NCBI GenBank assembly: GCA_963576565.1
Contig: OY755042.1
Location: forward strand, 112,941,411 to 113,005,410
Reading direction: 5' to 3'
Origin: Aspidapion aeneum
Taxonomy: Eukaryota; Arthropoda; Insecta; Coleoptera; Brentidae
Length of the DNA stretch: 64,000 nt
Below the pieces are notes generated by a model that saw only the letters and a program-made list of their open reading frames with translations, did not search any database and was not told the origin of the DNA. Made by a program: the position numbers and the translations under genes. Below, one piece after another: positions 11,163-21,644 of this stretch. How positions within the stretch are numbered: position 1 is the stretch's first letter; each line of letters opens with the position of its first letter.

Positions 11163-12274
11163 AAAAAAGGCGGTCTTTAGACGCCATTTTGTCACATGTG
11201 TAGGCTTTAAGGCGATTTTATCGAAACTCTTTTGATCACACATTGCAAATACCTTCTAATTTGCTGTAGTTACTTTGTAGTCCTCCCTGCTCCCACCCAT
11301 GACCCCTCCTGTCATTCCCCCCACACTATTCAAAAACCATATTCGCATAATTTTATCAAATATAGAGCAATTTTAAAAATTCTTTCTGAATACGCTTTCC
11401 CGTCTATCCCTCTCTCCTGCCTGCCCTCCTTATTAGTAATAGTGATAGCTATAATTTTCACAAATATAAAGCGATTTCAAAAGTTCTTTCTGCACCAGGT
11501 TTAAGACTTTTTTTCCAACATCATTTTACTAGTTTCCTCCTCTCTCTTTTCTCCCCTCCCGCTATATTAGTAACCTGATTCATGAAAATACAAAACTGTA
11601 TAATTGTAAGTGCGCTTTGGGCATCAAAACTAAAAGTTGAAGCATGTCGTACAATATAGGTATACCTATTAATTTTGTACTCAACTGCGACTAGTAGTTA
11701 CAAGTAAATTTAGGAGTTGGATGTTTTTTTTACACATTTTTAACGTAACTTGAAGAACAGCCTAAAAACTTTATAAAATCAAACTTGCTACAATAGAAGT
11801 CAAAATTGGGCAATAACTCCTTCGTAGAAAACAATATCAATTTCATCAGGCGACGGATGGACGGGACACAAAAAAAAACAAGTCTCGTCACAAAAGCCCG
11901 TTTTTTCTCATAACTGTTTTTTAGATTTTTATTTGGATCATTTGAATTTTTTTTATTTATTTTTCGACGGTCGTCGGTGAGGGAGAATCGAAGCAATAAA
12001 TTTCAGAACAATGGCTGCTGCCGCTGGACCGCCATCTAACAAAAAAACAGAAAAAAAAACAAAAGAGCGTTCGTTATGTTTTATTTAGATTTTTAATTTT
12101 TGCCGAACAAGAGGTCCAGAGTTTTGAATACGAAAATTCCGCTCTGTCGGGCCCTGTCCAATATTTAACAAAGTTATTAATTGCCCCCTCTGTGTCGGCT
12201 AACGGCAAATGATGTATTCTACGATTATTATTTTTTATTTCGGTTTGAATTTTAAATTTGCAGATCTTGAAAAG
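11163..12274. other. unassigned; imperfect direct repeat at 11335-11560
   Basis: A pyrimidine-rich unit of about 120 bp (AAATATAAAGCRATTT then TTCTTTCTG and a CTCTC tract) occurs nearly twice. No coding homology is seen in the rest. Confidence 0.35.
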
Positions 12275-12468
12275 AAATCAAATTCAAAATGGTACAAAAA
12301 AAATAAACATCAAATACCAAATTGCAAATAATGCAAGAACCTAAAACTATAAACAACAAGTGAAATTAAAGAAAGAAAAATAAAAAAAAAGTTTTCTGCT
12401 TCGGCCGGGGATTGAACCCGGGATCTCTTGCTATCTAGGCAAACATTCAATCACTGAACTACCGAAGC
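12275..12468 (-). repeat. tRNA-headed SINE-like repeat, copy 1
   Basis: A tRNA-like head at 12397-12468 is followed (minus strand) by a T run and a tail that recurs after the head at 42226-42400: CTTTAATTTCACTTGTTG, then a form of TTGCATTATTTG. The shared tail marks it as a dispersed repeat and not a lone tRNA gene. Confidence 0.6.
12397..12468 (-). tRNA. tRNA-like SINE head (Gly-like body), complete cloverleaf
   Basis: Read on the minus strand, 72 nt fold into a full cloverleaf: acceptor stem GCTTCGG/CCGAAGC, D arm, a 5-bp anticodon stem TTTGC/GCAAG, and T arm CCGGG-TTCAATC-CCCGG carrying a good B box. The anticodon loop CTAGATA would give AGA, at odds with the glycine-like body. A T run follows, as for Pol III termination. 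Related heads with the same downstream tail at 13036 and 42226 argue that this is a SINE head, not a working tRNA gene. Confidence 0.55.
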
Positions 12469-12498
12469 CGTACATAAATTTTCGGAAAACTTCCATCT

Positions 12499-12846
12499 AT
12501 GCCAGAACTGGCTCACTCTAAAGAGTTCATTAAAGGACCTTGTAGAAACAGAGCCAGGAACATTATTGAACTTACCAGACAGGAGATACGTATAGTGACT
12601 GGTCTTTATACTGGTCACTGTCGACTGAGAGTACCCATGCACAAAATGGGACTAATAGAAGAGACCGAATGTAGACTCTGTATGGAGGATGACGAAACAG
12701 TCAGACATGTACTGTGCGAATGTCCGGCTATTGCACATTTACGTCAGAATACTTTTGGTAAACCTCAGATCGACTCAGAAGATCTGAACAGTGTCTCACT
12801 CAAACTGATAGCCGGCCTTTTTGGAGGATTAGGCATACAGTGGTGA
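12499..12846 (+). pseudogene. non-LTR retrotransposon polyprotein, C-terminal remnant
   Basis: 115 codons with PELAHSKEFIKGPCRNRARN, TGHCRLRVPMHKMGLIEE and CRLCMEDDETVRHVLCECP. The last part is the Cys/His-rich C-terminus (C..C, then H...C) that follows the RNase H domain in Jockey/R1/I-group elements. A 3' UTR and an ATCATCATC-type tail follow to about 12942. Only the end of the protein is present: a 5'-truncated insertion. It lies between two oppositely oriented tRNA-like heads. Confidence 0.75.
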
Positions 12847-13035
12847 GAAACCACTCAAAAGTGAGCCACAATAGACCCACTGGTGGTCGCAGTAGAAGGG
12901 CTGCAAGGCCCACTCACATATGAATCATCATCATCAATCATCATGCTGGCTGCGGTGTCTCAATACAAGAACGAGAAACCCTCAGGGTATTAACTCGACC
13001 AAGTCATCCAACTGATCTCTCTAAATTCTTCTTTC
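12847..13035 (+). repeat. retrotransposon 3' end with (ATC)n tail, then a shared flank block
   Basis: After the CATCATCATCAATCATCAT tail, the block at 12953-13048 (GTGTCTCAATACAAGAACGA onward) recurs inverted at about 42101-42182, again next to a tRNA-like head. It is therefore part of a dispersed composite repeat. Confidence 0.55.
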
Positions 13036-13160
13036 CCACTGTCAGTGGTAGAATGTTTGCCTAAATAGCAAGAGATTCCGGGTTCGATCCCCGGATGAAG
13101 CAGAAAACTTTTTTCTTATTTTTTTTTCTTTAATTTCACTTGTTTAATACTAAACATATT
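13036..13160 (+). repeat. tRNA-headed SINE-like repeat, copy 2 (5' truncated head)
   Basis: GTCAGTGGTAGAATG, TTTGC-CTAAATA-GCAAG and CCGGGTTCGATCCCCGG reproduce the D arm, anticodon arm and T arm; the 5' half of the acceptor stem is lost. The tail AAAACTTTTTTCTT then CTTTAATTTCACTTGT matches the other copies. It faces outward relative to copy 1. Confidence 0.6.
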
Positions 13161-13188
13161 AGGCAAAATAAAATGTTATTTTAAACGG

Positions 13189-14023
13189 CGTATCCCAAAT
13201 TTCTGTTAAAGCTATTATTGACACCCCAGGGGCGTCCGCTTATAGAGGTTATTTTATTTTATTTATTTTTCTTTTTTTTTCTATTTGTTTTATTTAATTT
13301 TACTGAAAACTAAGCTTTCTGAAAAATCTTGTTTTACTCTATTTTGTTGATTTTTTTAAATCTTTATTACGATATGTATGTAGTGGTTTTTTGTTAACGG
13401 GGAACAGTCAAAGAATATACGCATGCTTAATGGATTTTATTTCAATTCACTTTTTGGACGCCCCTGGTGTATTAACGGTTCCCTAAATATTACAACTACA
13501 CAGATCTCACGAAGGAAAATTTAATTTTCTATAATACAGAGTAAAACGTTTTTTTTGGGCCAGGCTTATTTTTAAAAAAAATTTGGTAAAATACATAATA
13601 AAAATACTTTTTTTTGTGATTAAAAAAAATCACTTAACATGCGTATATTCTTTGAGTGTTCCCCGTTAACAAAAACCCACTAGATACATATCGTTTGAAA
13701 GATCATTTTATTTTTTATAATTTAGAGTTAAACAATATTTGTGTGCATTTTGTGTCCTATTATAGAATCAGGTAGGTATTCGTGGGTAGAGGACAGACCA
13801 AAAAGAAACTAAGGTACTTTTGGCTTAGCTGGCCAAAGGTACCTTAGTTTCTTTTTGGTCTGTCCTCTACCCACGAATACCTACCTTAAACAATATTGTT
13901 TTGAAAGCTTAGTTTTTAGGAAAATTGAATAAAACAAATAACAAATTCCAAAAAGATTAATTTAAAAAAAATTAACTATCTCTGGAGTGTCAATAATAGC
14001 TTTAACACAACTTTGTGATACGC
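13189..14023. mobile_element. foldback element, about 835 bp, nested inverted arms
   Basis: Outer arms: GTTAAAGCTATTATTGACAC at about 13205 is inverted at about 13987-14006, with GCGTATC/GATACGC further out. Inner arms: GTTAACGGGGAACA at about 13395 is inverted at about 13660-13673. AACTAAGCTTTC at about 13306 is inverted near 13903. No coding content. The pairs do not form one simple hairpin, which suggests inverted duplications inside an already inverted element. Confidence 0.6.
13770..13886. repeat. near-perfect palindrome, arms about 53 bp
   Basis: The arm starting GGTAGGTATTCGTGGGTAGA returns inverted with about one mismatch across a loop of roughly 10 bp. It sits inside the foldback 13189-14023. 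Confidence 0.9.
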
Positions 14024-15320
14024 TGTCTGTAAGAAAATTTTAGTTTTTTTAAAAAAGGTGTTTTCAGATTTTTCCCGAAAATGAAAATTGAATAAAACCT
14101 AAAAAAACATAATTTTTTTTCGTGATCTTAAAAAATAACCCTTATTTATGGATGCCAATTAAGTGCTAACCATGGACTTGGCCCATTTCGGTGATACATC
14201 GTTTAAAAGATAATTTAATTTTCTATATTAAAGTTGATTACACGCTTTCCTGTAAAATGCTTACCTTTTGAGAAAATGACATAGGAAACGGGTGTACTGC
14301 TAACACTTCAGGGTTCCTATCTTAGCAAGGGTACTATCCAGAGAACTCAGTGATGTCTCATTTGATAGGCTATTAATTGGTCTTTATTTTATGTTATTAC
14401 AGCTTCTCAAAAATAAGCACTTTCGAAGTTTTTGGCAAATAAATAAAAAAATTAGTCAAAATCCAAAATGGCGGCGAAATGTTTTGTGTCATAACTCGAA
14501 AACCATTTATCTGACAAAAGAACGTACAACAGCGTTTTTGTAGGAAATGTTATTGTCTTTAACTCCTGTCTAAAAAATGTTTAACTTTGTTTGCTAAAAT
14601 GTACAGGAACCAAAAAATTTAAAAAAATAAACGTTTTCGTGCACACTAAATTCAAGATGGCGGAGGCAGCCGGCCCCCCAAACGTCGAAAACTCAATTTT
14701 TTTTTAGGACTCCAATGTATATAACATATTATGTCAAAATGGCGACTATACCTTTTGTAAGGGAGGTTTTTGTTTTGCTTTAATGACTGGCCTAAGTACG
14801 TTAATGGGTAAATTACACTACCCTGTATATTATTAAGTTAAAGTTTCTACATTGTAATTCTGCGTTGTTGAAACAAAATGTTTTCTAATTCTTTACATTT
14901 TACTTGTTGTTGCGTTTTCTTTGTTTCCAAAAGGAGGCTAAAATCCTTGGGCTTAATGTTTTGCTGGGGTCGCTTGCCATAAAACAAGACTCTATATACT
15001 TAAACTCTTTTTATCCGTGGTCTTTACTTAAAAGGGGAAATAAAATTTAATCAACTCGCATTTACCCAATTTAATTGGTATCGTAAAAATCCAATTAAAC
15101 GTAAATTTTTCAATTTTAATTATCTGCGCGTTTTTTTATATCCTGTCAGCCATATTTTATTCAAACTTTTTTTAATTCTCTCTCCTGAATATTGCATTGC
15201 TTGTTTTTTAAAGCTGATAGTGTGGAACCCACAGGACTAAAGCCATGTCCAGACTGTATAACAAAAAGTGTTGTATATAAAAGTTCTATAACATGTTAAA
15301 GAAAAGCCTAACAGATTATA
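14024..15320. other. unassigned intronic-type sequence
   Basis: 14150-14250 echoes parts of the preceding foldback (GATACATCGTTTAAAAGATA then ATTTAATTTTCTATA). No gene, RNA or complete element was recognised in the rest. Confidence 0.35.
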
Positions 15321-16929
15321 CAGGGTGAACAAGTTCACATCTAGGGGTATAAATTTCCATAAGAGGATAAAAAATTAGATAGATTAAGGCATTTATTAAA
15401 AATAGACCGCGATACGCCCGAGTCCCGCAGAAAGCTTTGCAGCGTTGTCAAAGGTAACCTTGATAAATTACTACAGGCGCACTCGTCAAGGGGCGAACAA
15501 TCTAAAACATTTTTTTAGGGCAAGAATTATTACTTGACTTGTCACCATTCAAGCAGTGGACTATTAAAAACGTAAACATTTTATTTTTAAAATTTTATTA
15601 AATGTACTATTTAGTTCCTAAAACACCTAGATCGGATAATAAAATAAATTGTCTGTCTCAATACACAACTCAAGAACATCTTGAACCATTTTAATCCAAT
15701 ATGATACACAAGTTTTATGTCGGAATTAGATTTTGGTTAATTAAAAGTATTATTTAACCAATTTGACCTTAAACCTATCAACTTTTCTTGTTGTATGGAT
15801 TTCTGTTTAAAAATGTTCCCTTTGTATTTAAAACATTTTTGCCTGTTTTTGGATTAAAAGGCACACCCAAAATGACGTAATTTTTAGACGTTTTAAAGAC
15901 GTCAGCAATATGACGTATTTATGACCAAATCAGAACATAAGACACACACACACACACAGACCTATTTATGACTTTTTTTTAACTCGTCTGAATATATGAA
16001 ATATTCCGTGCAGTTAAGAACACTGAAGGAAACTTAGACACAGAAGGTGACTCTTCACAGAACACCAAGACTTTTTTGTGACTTAGACCTGGAAGTACTG
16101 GAACAGGTACAGCGGTGTTCGTCTGTGAGGTACAAATCAAAATAGACCTATACCTAGACTTACACATCTCCACCTTGAAGCGAAAGAAGCCTCGAAGTTT
16201 GATTTGATTTAATATTTAATTTATTTTACATACGTACCCTCACATTCCGTATAAATCCGGTCAAGTACTGACTGGGGCACCATCTATGTAAGTATGAGTG
16301 TATGTCCCTTGGACAAAGTGTGCAGTGTGGGTAGTGACCAATATATGACGTTTTTCAGACGTCAAAGACTACACTAAGAAAAGACGTCAAGTAACTGACG
16401 CCTTAAAGACAACATTTTTTGGTATATGACCTGCTGGTCATCCAAATGACCACTTTTCGACGAAAAAAAGACGTCATTTGATGACCCCTTGCTACCTGGG
16501 CTACTTTTAAGGCTCAATTCCACCTCTGTCGCCACCCTAAGGTCTCGACCCCCCTCCCGCGACCTATAACTACGCTGCGTTCATTGTGGTCTACCATTAC
16601 CTTTATTAGGGTTGGACTAAAAATGCATTCAAAAAAAATTTAAATTAAATAATAGCTTACGAATAGATTGGTAAACTGTGTTGTAAAAAAATTGACTTTA
16701 GTGAATGTGAAATTTAGGAATTATTTACATTTAGGAACAAGCAGAATTTTAAGGTATTACTCTGGTTGTCTATCACTCCGTTTGATAAATGCACTTACAT
16801 AAAACTGAAAAGTTAAGTAGCTGATTATACTGATATTTTCGCTAAACTGGCAACGTTGATCTCTTTTCCCATGTAATCCTTATGGCCCATACAAAAATCC
16901 TACCCCTAGATAGAATGGTGGCCACGCTG
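15321..16929. mobile_element. TIR element E, copy 1
   Basis: The left end CAGGGTGAACA, followed by TCTAGGGGTA and CCATAAG, is mirrored at the right end (complement CAGCGTGGCCA, then TCTAGGGGTA and CCATAAGG). TATA flanks both sides. About 15330-15848 and 16655-16929 match copy 2 (51945-52241 plus 54094-54725) closely. The stretch between about 15850 and 16650 is absent from copy 2 and looks like a further insertion rich in GACGTC motifs. No transposase was recognised. Confidence 0.65.
15850..16650. mobile_element. probable insertion within element E copy 1
   Basis: Copy 2 passes directly from the TTTAAAACATTTTTGC motif to the GCTTACNAATAGATTGGTAAAC region, while copy 1 has about 800 extra bases here. 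They contain a short (AC)n run near 15943, many TGACGT/ACGTCA motifs, and an open minus-strand frame (15979-16173) with no known motif. Boundaries are approximate and no duplication was identified. Confidence 0.45.
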
Positions 16930-17446
16930 TATAATAAAAAATGTTATGTAACAAAGTTGTACATAACATGTTAAAGTAAAACCATGTACAGAGTATATAA
17001 CAAAATATTTTATAAAGTCAAGTTTCATGAACTTTCTTTTATCTTAACCGACATCTGTGGAGTTAAAAATTCTGAATTTTTGCACGGTAAAAATTTTTGT
17101 CTGCAATGAAAACACGTTTTTTTCTTGAATAAATTGTTTTAGCTTAAAACAATTTGTTTTGAATTAAAATATTTAATCTTGAAATGAGACTTTGTTTTTT
17201 TTGTAACAAAGCAAATTGTCTTTATATAAGTAATATTTTGCTTCCAGATAAAACGGTCCCTTAGATTAATTCAATTTCAATTTATAATAAAACAATTTTC
17301 TGTTTCACATTAAAATAAAAGGCAAGACGTTTTTTATTCTAAATCAAGAAAAAATTCTCTTGGTAAATAGGAAAGCACAAAATATTTTACTTCAAAGCAA
17401 GTTGCTTTGCCTTTTGTGTGCGTTACGTAAATTAAGAACGTTATAG
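16930..17446. other. AT-rich, no gene; small hairpin at 17131
   Basis: AAATTGTTTTAGC then TTAAAACAATTT at 17131-17155 forms an 11-bp hairpin. A phrase near 16965-17010 (CATAACATGTTAAAG then CCATGTACAG) echoes the left flank of element E at about 15243-15300, so the surrounding DNA may itself be repetitive. Confidence 0.4.
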
Positions 17447-17470
17447 CACGGATCACCTAGGTGATCCGTG
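17447..17470. repeat. perfect 24-bp palindrome flanked by GTTATAG
   Basis: CACGGATCACCT and its exact complement with no loop. GTTATAG precedes it and GTTATAGT follows it, and that octamer is also the duplication of the adjacent hAT MITE. It resembles a miniature insertion or the remnant of one. Confidence 0.85.
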
Positions 17471-17478
17471 GTTATAGT

Positions 17479-17680
17479 CAGTGGCGTATATAGCAAAATG
17501 TTTCGGGGGAGACCCGAACAGTTTCGGGGGAGAGACGAACAGTTTCGGGGGGCCCGAGACCCCATGAGTCCGTATTTTATGCTATTTTATGTTTGTAATC
17601 ATGAAATATGTGGAAAATATCCAAAAGAACCTTAGCTTCGGGGGGGGGGGGGGGCAGGCCCCCCCATATATACGCCACTG
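17479..17680. mobile_element. hAT-type MITE, 202 bp, 8-bp duplication GTTATAGT
   Basis: It starts CAGTGGCGTATATA and ends TATATACGCCACTG, and is flanked by GTTATAGT on both sides (17471-17478, 17681-17688). The G-rich interior includes a long G run at about 17641. It shares interior sequence with the MITE at 27012-27205. An 8-bp duplication with CAGTGGCG tips is the hAT signature. Confidence 0.92.
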
Positions 17681-17688
17681 GTTATAGT

Positions 17689-18084
17689 TAAAGGTATATA
17701 TAATAATTTTAAAAAAAGTTATCTGGGGTGGGAAAACATTAATTCGAAAAGTAAAACTAAAATCCTAAAATGCAAATAAAAAATAAAAAGTTGATCCCCT
17801 ATACTAAAACCGTACTTTTTTATTAATTTATTCTCAGTCTACAAATTCAGCTTTTTTTACTGCCAAATGCAATTGCATTGAATAGTTAATTTGAAATAAA
17901 AATAAATGGATCCATGTTGCACCGAGACTAGTAGTCGCATAAAAAAAATATAAAAAAAAGAACTAAAACATACATTTATAATCTCGTTCAATTTAAAGCG
18001 ATTTTTTTATTTTAATTAATGATTTGACATACACAATAGCCTAGGGTTCGTTAGTAACGTTAGTTTTTTCGAAATTATTTTTTT
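17689..18084. other. no feature recognised
   Basis: AT-rich. A single ATAAATGGATCCATG phrase near 17905 resembles one end of the GGATCCATG repeat family (40523-41070). Confidence 0.35.
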
Positions 18085-18824
18085 AGCTCACACATATACT
18101 ATACTATAGTAGTGTGAGCTATGGTGATCCTAATTTTTTCGAGAAAAAAAAAGTTGCTCCGATTTCAAAAATTTTTATATATCTTTGCGTTTCAGATGAT
18201 TTTGAAACTTTTTTGTTGCGCCGTCTGTCTGTCTGTCTGTCTGTCTGTCTGTATGTCTGTCTGTATGTCTGTAACGACCAACGCGCATAACTCAAAAACC
18301 GCTCGGCCGATTTTAATGAAATTTGGTACCTAGGCTGGGTCTTGGGTCGAGATGGTCCCATTTAGAAATGAACAAAATCCACCGAACACAAACCAAATAA
18401 AAGGGTGGGGGTAGATTTCAAAAATTAGAGTTTATGTGAAAATATGCCGTGTGTGATATCAAACGAAAGGTAATTGAGTCTGGAGTTAAACAAAATACAT
18501 TTTAATTTATTTAAAAAAAAGGGTGGGGGTATATTTCAAAAATTCGAGTTTAAGTGAAAATATGGCGTGTGTGATATCAAACGAAAGGTAATTGAGTCCG
18601 GAGTTTAACAAAATACATTTTAGTTTTTGCTTTTTTTAAGGGTAGGGGTAGATTTTAAAAATTTGAGTTTAAGTCAAAACATGGCTTGTGTGGTATCAAA
18701 CAAAAGGTAATTTAGTCTGGAGTTGAATAAAATATATTTCAATTTTTAGTTATATTAGCTCACACGTAAACTATAACTATAGTACCTAGTGTGAGCTTAG
18801 GGGCCCATATATTGGCAGAGTATT
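18085..18824 (+). mobile_element. Helentron-like non-autonomous element, copy A
   Basis: Both ends carry a hairpin AGCTCACAC...GTGTGAGCT (18085-18120 and 18757-18797), and the 3' hairpin is followed by ATATATTGGCAGAGTATT. The core holds a (CTGT)n tract at about 18222-18270, a conserved block with CGCGCATAACTCAAAAACCG, and three units of about 119 bp starting near GGGTGGGGGTAGATTT. GTCT microsatellites plus hairpin ends recall DINE-1 and related Helentron-derived elements; that assignment is inference. Confidence 0.75.
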
Positions 18825-19082
18825 TACTCTGTTTGCCGATAATCAAGCAACAAGGACTGTTGTAACATAATTAACACTTTAAAAAACAGGAAATGGGTGG
18901 CAAAAACGGCAGACGATTAACGCTATTTGACACTGTCAACGTCACATGTAGTTAACAGCGTCCGTGGAACACCACAAACTCACGGTCACGGACGGTTATC
19001 ATAAGAATTTTGACGTACGTTGAACGTGCGCATTTGTGCTTTGTGCGAGCTTCTATTACATTCCGCGCCATTTCCGATATGA
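18825..19082. other. no feature recognised
   Basis: Nothing beyond short local inverted phrases (GTCCGTGG, CGGACGG). Confidence 0.35.
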
Positions 19083-19768
19083 GCGGCTAGTTCACAACTT
19101 GCATTCCGTTTGCTATTGGTCGAAATAGTCAGCTGACTTTTTGATGTTGAACGTTGCCGTTTAAGATTATTATTATATTATATTAAGAGATGGTGCCACC
19201 AGTCAAGCATTTAACAAACATTATGTTTACTGCTTTCGGCGTAAAATACGAATATATACTAGTTGTAAGTGATTAAAAACGTTTAGTGGTTTGTGCAGTA
19301 CATACCTATTGAATTTAACTAAATCTATGCCGATGACTTTTTTTTTTATTGTTTTTTAAAAACATATTATATTCTTTTACAGTTCATGTCATTATTTTTG
19401 GGACAACTTTTTACAACTTTTTTTGTTTGCCTATGCTTTTTGTTATGGTAAACAACTGATAACTGTCAAAAAGTTATCTCAAAAATTATGATATATAGTT
19501 TAAATTAGCTTCCCTATCCTGTTTTCCTGTCGAAATCGGTGTTAACCTAACCCTGATAAATTATTCTACAACGTATCCTAACCTGTCCAGACACGCCCCG
19601 GTTAGGATACGTTTCCCATCAATTGACCACGGTTAGGTTTTGTTTCAGTTTAGTTTAACACCGATTTCAACCTCCCAAAACGAGGACAGGAGAGTTTTAA
19701 TTTTAAAAATCCCGTCTGACTTTGTCAACCAATAGCAAATGGAATGCAAGTTGTGAACTAGCCGCTCG
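19083..19768. mobile_element. foldback element, about 690 bp
   Basis: The outer arm AGCGGCTAGTTCACAACTTG, then CATTCCG and GCTATTGGT, returns inverted at 19730-19768. An inner pair, GAAATCGGTGTTAACCTAAC at about 19534 against GTTTAACACCGATTTCAAC at about 19655, is also inverted, with GTATCCTAACC and GGTTAGGATAC at the centre. No coding content. Confidence 0.7.
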
Positions 19769-19939
19769 TTTTCCGATCTGCTGGCGCTGGCTGCACCAGG
19801 TCACTGCAGTGTTGAACGGAACCCATTTATTTGACATAGGGGAAGATGGGGAAATAAAAAACAAGGGTAATAGGAAATCTTTTTTTGCTACTCTTGCATT
19901 TTGAGCAAACGGTGCGGTTGACCACTTCTTAACTTTATA

Positions 19940-20750
19940 AACTTTAAAATTTGCCCGCGGGTCCTAGAGGCGGTAAGGGGCCAACAACTTATTTTGACCT
20001 CACCGCAAAAATTCAAGATATTTCATTGGATCGGTCACTTATCATAAAATACAAAAATGTTCATCGCTAGTGGCAGCGGCGTAGCGTGGGGGGGGGGGGT
20101 TCGTCGCCCCCCACCTGCCCCGAGGGTAGTGGCGCCCCGAGGGTAGTGGCGCCCCATAAGTGGCCGAAGCGCCCTCAGCTTTATTAAGTCGGGCCGGTAA
20201 CGGCCAATTGAGTGGGTGCCAAAGGAAACTAACGACATGAAGACCTTTTTTTTTGTTTTTTTTTGTTTTTTTTTTGGTCGCAAGATTCGTGAGAGGCGCC
20301 CTTGTGACTTATCGGCCGCCGCCTCCCTTTGTTTTTTTTTTGGTCGCAAGATTTGTGAGAGGCGCCCTTTTGACCTTCTTGTTTTTTTTTTTTTGTCACA
20401 AAATTTTTCATCAGTTTTCAGAGGCGCCCTTTTTAGCTGTCGCCCCCCCCCCCCCCGCCCTTTCGGGCACGCTACGCCGCTGTCTAGTGGTTATAAATTT
20501 TAAAGTTCATGCAATTTTATAAAATGAAATCGTTGCAAATTTAAACTTCGGGTATTGATCCATTACGTGTGACAAAAAATTGTCTTTAGGGCCCCTATGA
20601 GCCGCCACTAAAGATGAAAATTTTTGTATTTTATAATATGTGATTGACCCAATAAAATGTTTGAAATTAGGGATTTTTCTGTTTTTGTGGTGGAGTCAAA
20701 ACAAGACGTTGGCCCCTTATAGCCCCTAGGAGCCGCAAAAAAGTATAAAG
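19940..20750. mobile_element. foldback element interrupted by a hAT MITE
   Basis: The left arm 19951-20073 (AAGGGGCCAACAACTTATTTTG and ATAAAATACAAAAATGTTCATC) is inverted at about 20597-20735. The centre was disrupted by the hAT MITE at 20074-20482. Arms are about 130 bp and roughly 80 percent alike, so this is an old copy. Confidence 0.65.
20074..20482. mobile_element. hAT-type MITE, 409 bp
   Basis: It starts CAGCGGCGTAGCGTG and ends CACGCTACGCCGCTG, with an 8-bp duplication GCTAGTGG/TCTAGTGG (7 of 8). The interior has C-, G- and T-runs and two direct units of about 66-70 bp with GGTCGCAAGATT.GTGAGAGGC. It belongs to the same group as 46199-46461. Confidence 0.88.
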
Positions 20751-21644
20751 TATATAAAATGGAGAAGTGGTCATAGGCAGAGTCAGAGACATATAAATGT
20801 TATTAGTTTTTGGCAGAGTATTAGTTAATTAAGGCTTTTTTATTGTAAATTACAAACTTTTTGCCCCTACCTAGGAGGCCTCGCTAACAGCTTCGATTTT
20901 TTTTTCTTCAGCAGACCTGTAGGTAATTGCATGGGCTACCAATTTGATGAGACATAGTTGTGCAAATGCAATAGTTTAGAAGATATAAGGCATAATCTAA
21001 AAACACGTTTTGCCCCCTCGCGACCCCTAAGGGCAAAATATATAATTTTTTTGACAGCCAAAAAATAAGTACGTGAAGGCCGATGCGCGTTCCAAGTTTC
21101 ATTACTCTAGCTTAAACCGTTCAGAATTGAAAAAATATTTTTAAAATACCTTACTTTTTGACTGACCGGGTCTGTTAACAGGTCAGGCAGTGTTGGTGGG
21201 ATCATTAGTAATCGATTAAAACAGGTGTTGTAAAATCTTCATCAAAAAGCCCACGAAAGACGCTATGGCCTCGGACTATAATCAAAAACAAAATAATCTA
21301 TTAATTTTTTTATCAAAAACATTTTTTTTAAATTTAATTAAATTACATAATAACTTGTAATAGCCTTATATGACATTTTTAATTAATGTTCACTTAACGC
21401 GCTTTATTTTAATAAATGCTTTAGGTTTTATTGCATTATTTTTTTCAGACAAAACAAGTTTTTCTTTAATGCAACGAATTATTTATCACCGTTTAAAAAT
21501 TTTAGACGCAACCGGTTGTTAAAGTATATTTTAACACCTGCATCAAAGAGGGAAGTGTTATCGAGAGTCAAAACATATTTTAAATCCCGTCTCTCAACTG
21601 TGAACACATTAGATTTGTACCATTTTACTTTTACGACAAAAGCT
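20751..21644. other. no feature recognised
   Basis: AT-rich with GCCCCTNNNNGCC phrases similar to the preceding foldback; no gene or complete element seen. Confidence 0.35.

Noticed and set aside
12397..12468. Functional tRNA gene
   Set aside because: The fold is complete, but the anticodon does not suit the body and the same tail follows other copies, so a SINE head is more likely.
20035..20522. Several Lys- or Phe-rich frames
   Set aside because: Readings of the T and C homopolymer runs of a hAT MITE.
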